A stretch of DNA of 64,000 nucleotides, taken from contig NZ_AUBY01000022.1 of assembly GCF_000429485.1 (NCBI RefSeq), positions 1-64,000 of the forward strand. The letters are read 5' to 3'. The notes under the pieces are model-generated. The model was given only the letters and a program-made list of their open reading frames with translations, ran no database searches and was not told where the DNA came from. The position numbers were made by a program, and so were the translations under genes. Positions 62,188 through 64,000 of the stretch are shown piece by piece. Source of the stretch: Aliagarivorans marinus DSM 23064. Its GTDB lineage: Bacteria > Pseudomonadota > Gammaproteobacteria > Enterobacterales > Celerinatantimonadaceae. The stretch's first letter is position 1, and each line of letters starts with the position of its first letter.

Positions 62188-63378
62188 TTACGCCACTCGG
62201 CAAAGGAAGCCTTTCAGGTAGTAGCCCTCAGGATACGGCCCTGAGGTTGGGTGATCTTCCGCTTGCTCAAGGGTTTTCAAAAACTGCAGGTCACGACCGG
62301 CGTCCAGCGCGGCGTCGGCGACAATCTTTTGGAACAGCCCTGAAGGCATCAGGCCTGAGCACGAGTAGGTGGCGAGAATACCGCCGGGCTCAAGCAGTTG
62401 CATGGCTAGCATGTTGATGTCTTTGTAGCCACGAGAGGCGCGGTTCAGGCTGGCTTTGCTGTCCACAAACTTCGGTGGGTCGAGCACAATCATATCGAAG
62501 CGGCGACCTTCTTTACGGTAATCCCGTAGCTGTTTGAACACATCGGCGTTGAGATGGGTGATACGGCTGGCATCGAGGCCGTTTAGCTCAACATTCTTCG
62601 CTGCAATGCTTAGCGCATCGTCGGACACGTCAACGTTGGTGACTTCAGTGGCGCCACCGGCTAAGGCATAGGTGCCAAAACCACCGGTATAGCTAAAGCA
62701 ATTAAGTACCCGGCGGTCTTTGGCCATCTTACCGACCATGGCGCGGTTGTTACGCTGGTCCAGGTAGTAGCCGGTCTTGTGGCCGGTTTCTACGTTAATC
62801 AGCAGGCGCAGGCCGTTCTCTTCGATTTCCATCGGCTGGGCTGGCAGGCTGCCATGCAGCAGGCCTTGGGCAGGCTCCAGGCCTTCTTTTTTGCGCACGT
62901 CCACATCGGAGCGCTCGTATAGGCAGGCCTCTGGGTAGAGCTGAATCAGGGCATCAATCAGGTTGCGCTTGTGGAACTCGGCGCCAGCGCTCAGCAGTTG
63001 CAGTACCAATACGTCTTGGTACTTGTCGATGGTAATGCCGGGCAAGCCATCGTTTTCGCCGGCCACTAAGCGGTAGGCATTGGTTTGGCAGAACTCGCTG
63101 AGCAGGTCGCGGCTGGCTTGGGCGGCTTGCAGACGAGCGACAAAGAAGTCTTTGTTCACGTCTTGTTGCTGGTCGAAGGTCCATACCCGGGCGCGGATCT
63201 GCGATTCCGGCGAGTAAGCAGCCTTCGCCAGAAAGCGGCCATCATGACTATAAACATCCACCGTTTCGCCCTGTAGTGGTTTGCCACTGACCTTGGCGAT
63301 CCCATTGGAAAAGACCCAAGGGTGTTTACGCAGCAGGGATTTCTCGCGTTTGGCTTTAAGGGTGATGATGCCGGTCAT
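62188..63378 (-). CDS. rlmI: 23S rRNA (cytosine-C5) methyltransferase
   Basis: 396 residues from ATG 63378 (GGAG upstream; longer frame disregarded). N-terminal PUA domain ([12 protein letters not shown]) and a Rossmann SAM-binding domain with [19 protein letters not shown] and D-P-P-K-F motifs. Methylates C1962 of 23S rRNA in E. coli. Single gene. Confidence 0.9.
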   Translation of the reverse strand: MTGIITLKAKREKSLLRKHPWVFSNGIAKVSGKPLQGETVDVYSHDGRFLAKAAYSPESQIRARVWTFDQQQDVNKDFFVARLQAAQASRDLLSEFCQTNAYRLVAGENDGLPGITIDKYQDVLVLQLLSAGAEFHKRNLIDALIQLYPEACLYERSDVDVRKKEGLEPAQGLLHGSLPAQPMEIEENGLRLLINVETGHKTGYYLDQRNNRAMVGKMAKDRRVLNCFSYTGGFGTYALAGGATEVTNVDVSDDALSIAAKNVELNGLDASRITHLNADVFKQLRDYRKEGRRFDMIVLDPPKFVDSKASLNRASRGYKDINMLAMQLLEPGGILATYSCSGLMPSGLFQKIVADAALDAGRDLQFLKTLEQAEDHPTSGPYPEGYYLKGFLCRVA

Positions 63379-63477
63379 GAAAGACTCCGATAGAAAAAGT
63401 AGCGGCGGATTATAGCCGAAGCTCGCGGCGTGCGACAGCGGCATTATTCCAGTCTATGCCGCTGGCTGCGCCTGTGC

Positions 63478-63999
63478 TCAGAGTTTGCTGAGCGCCTTGC
63501 CTTGCATCTCTTTTTCCAAGCCTCGGTGCAGGGCTTGGCGGCGACTCATCGCCTTGCGATAGGCCATCAACCCCTCTGGCAACGTTTGCTGGAAGCTGAC
63601 CGCCCAGTTCAGGGTATGGGCCAACAAGATGTCGGCGACGCTAAGGTGGTCGCCGAGCAAGAACTTGCTGTTGGGTAACCAGTTCTCGGCAATCTGGCAG
63701 GCTTTGGCAAACTCCCATTCGGCGCAGCCTTGCATCTCGGGAATGCGGTGCTTCTCTGGCAGGCCAAAGCGGTGCTTACCCATGCTCCAAAGCGGCTGTT
63801 CTAGCTCGCAGATAGTAAAGCTCACCCAGCGATGGTGCAGGGCTGCGGCGCTACTGCCGGGCTCGGGTAGCAGGTGAGGGCCGTACTTCTCAGCCAAGTA
63901 GTAGCAGATGGCGGCAGATTCGGTCATCACCATATCGCCGTCAGATAGAGCCGGCACCTTACCGCAGGGGTTGATGCTCAGATACGCTTCGCCACGGTG
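63478..63999 (-). CDS. Glutathione S-transferase, 5' end outside window
   Basis: 174 visible residues; the open frame continues off the window edge. Thioredoxin-fold motif K-V-P-A-L followed by ESAAICYYLAEKY (glutathione-site beta3-alpha3), then a helical C-terminal domain with FLLGDHLSVADILLAHTLNW. Substrate unknown. Confidence 0.88.
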   Translation of the reverse strand, partial: HRGEAYLSINPCGKVPALSDGDMVMTESAAICYYLAEKYGPHLLPEPGSSAAALHHRWVSFTICELEQPLWSMGKHRFGLPEKHRIPEMQGCAEWEFAKACQIAENWLPNSKFLLGDHLSVADILLAHTLNWAVSFQQTLPEGLMAYRKAMSRRQALHRGLEKEMQGKALSKL

Positions 64000-64000
64000 T

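Overview
The window is a stretch of chromosome from a marine, seaweed-polysaccharide-degrading gammaproteobacterium. The evidence is a kappa-carrageenase-type GH16 enzyme, a complete 3,6-anhydro-D-galactose branch, a second GH16 enzyme of agarase type, an LpxR-like outer-membrane deacylase, an SgrR/SgrT-like pair and a thiD-thiZYX-tenA-thiM-thiE operon under a TPP riboswitch. Vibrionales or Alteromonadales relatives fit best; the genus cannot be fixed from sequence alone. No rRNA, tRNA or CRISPR was seen.

Layout. 1-1.5 kb: the end of an IS5-family element inserted into a decayed, frameshifted gene, followed by a small membrane protein. 1.5-14.6 kb: a carrageenan locus with GH16 carrageenase, formylglycine-type sulfatase, sugar-porter MFS, aldehyde dehydrogenase, IclR regulator, TRAP transporter, enolase-superfamily cycloisomerase, KDGal kinase and KDPGal aldolase. 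Together these can release oligosaccharide, import it, remove sulfate, and convert anhydrogalactose via anhydrogalactonate and 2-keto-3-deoxygalactonate to pyruvate and glyceraldehyde-3-phosphate. A 15-bp palindrome recurs upstream of the carrageenase, the MFS gene and in the divergent dehydrogenase/iclR region, so it is a good candidate operator of the IclR protein. 14.9-16.2 kb: three tiny secreted proteins sharing a C-terminal two-cysteine motif. 16.2-22.7 kb: a seven-gene operon on the minus strand (DeoR regulator, ABC sugar/organophosphate-type importer, EEP phosphoesterase, HAD phosphatase).

22.9-34.5 kb: mixed single genes, including a TSUP exporter, two paralogous periplasmic binding proteins flanking an alpha/beta hydrolase, LysR regulators divergent from an oxidoreductase and an SDR, and SgrR. 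34.6-39 kb: a divergent SgrT-like small ORF, a palindromic MITE-like repeat that supplies the stop codon of a chemoreceptor gene, a nucleotidyltransferase and LpxR. 39.2-42.5 kb: secreted GH16 agarase-type enzyme with CBM13, plus two esterases. 42.7-46.8 kb: an alkylsulfatase-like protein that has lost most metal ligands, with two companions and a LysR regulator. 47-51.4 kb: cupredoxin, GGDEF/EAL protein and outer-membrane protein in overlapping genes. 51.7-55.2 kb: DUF3179 protein, LysR, MscS. 55.3-61.1 kb: thiamin operon. 61.3-64 kb: GNAT, small lipoprotein, RlmI and a truncated GST.

All calls are from reading motifs and family resemblance by eye; no database search was possible. Starts were moved from the longest open frame wherever a Shine-Dalgarno sequence or domain start argued for it.
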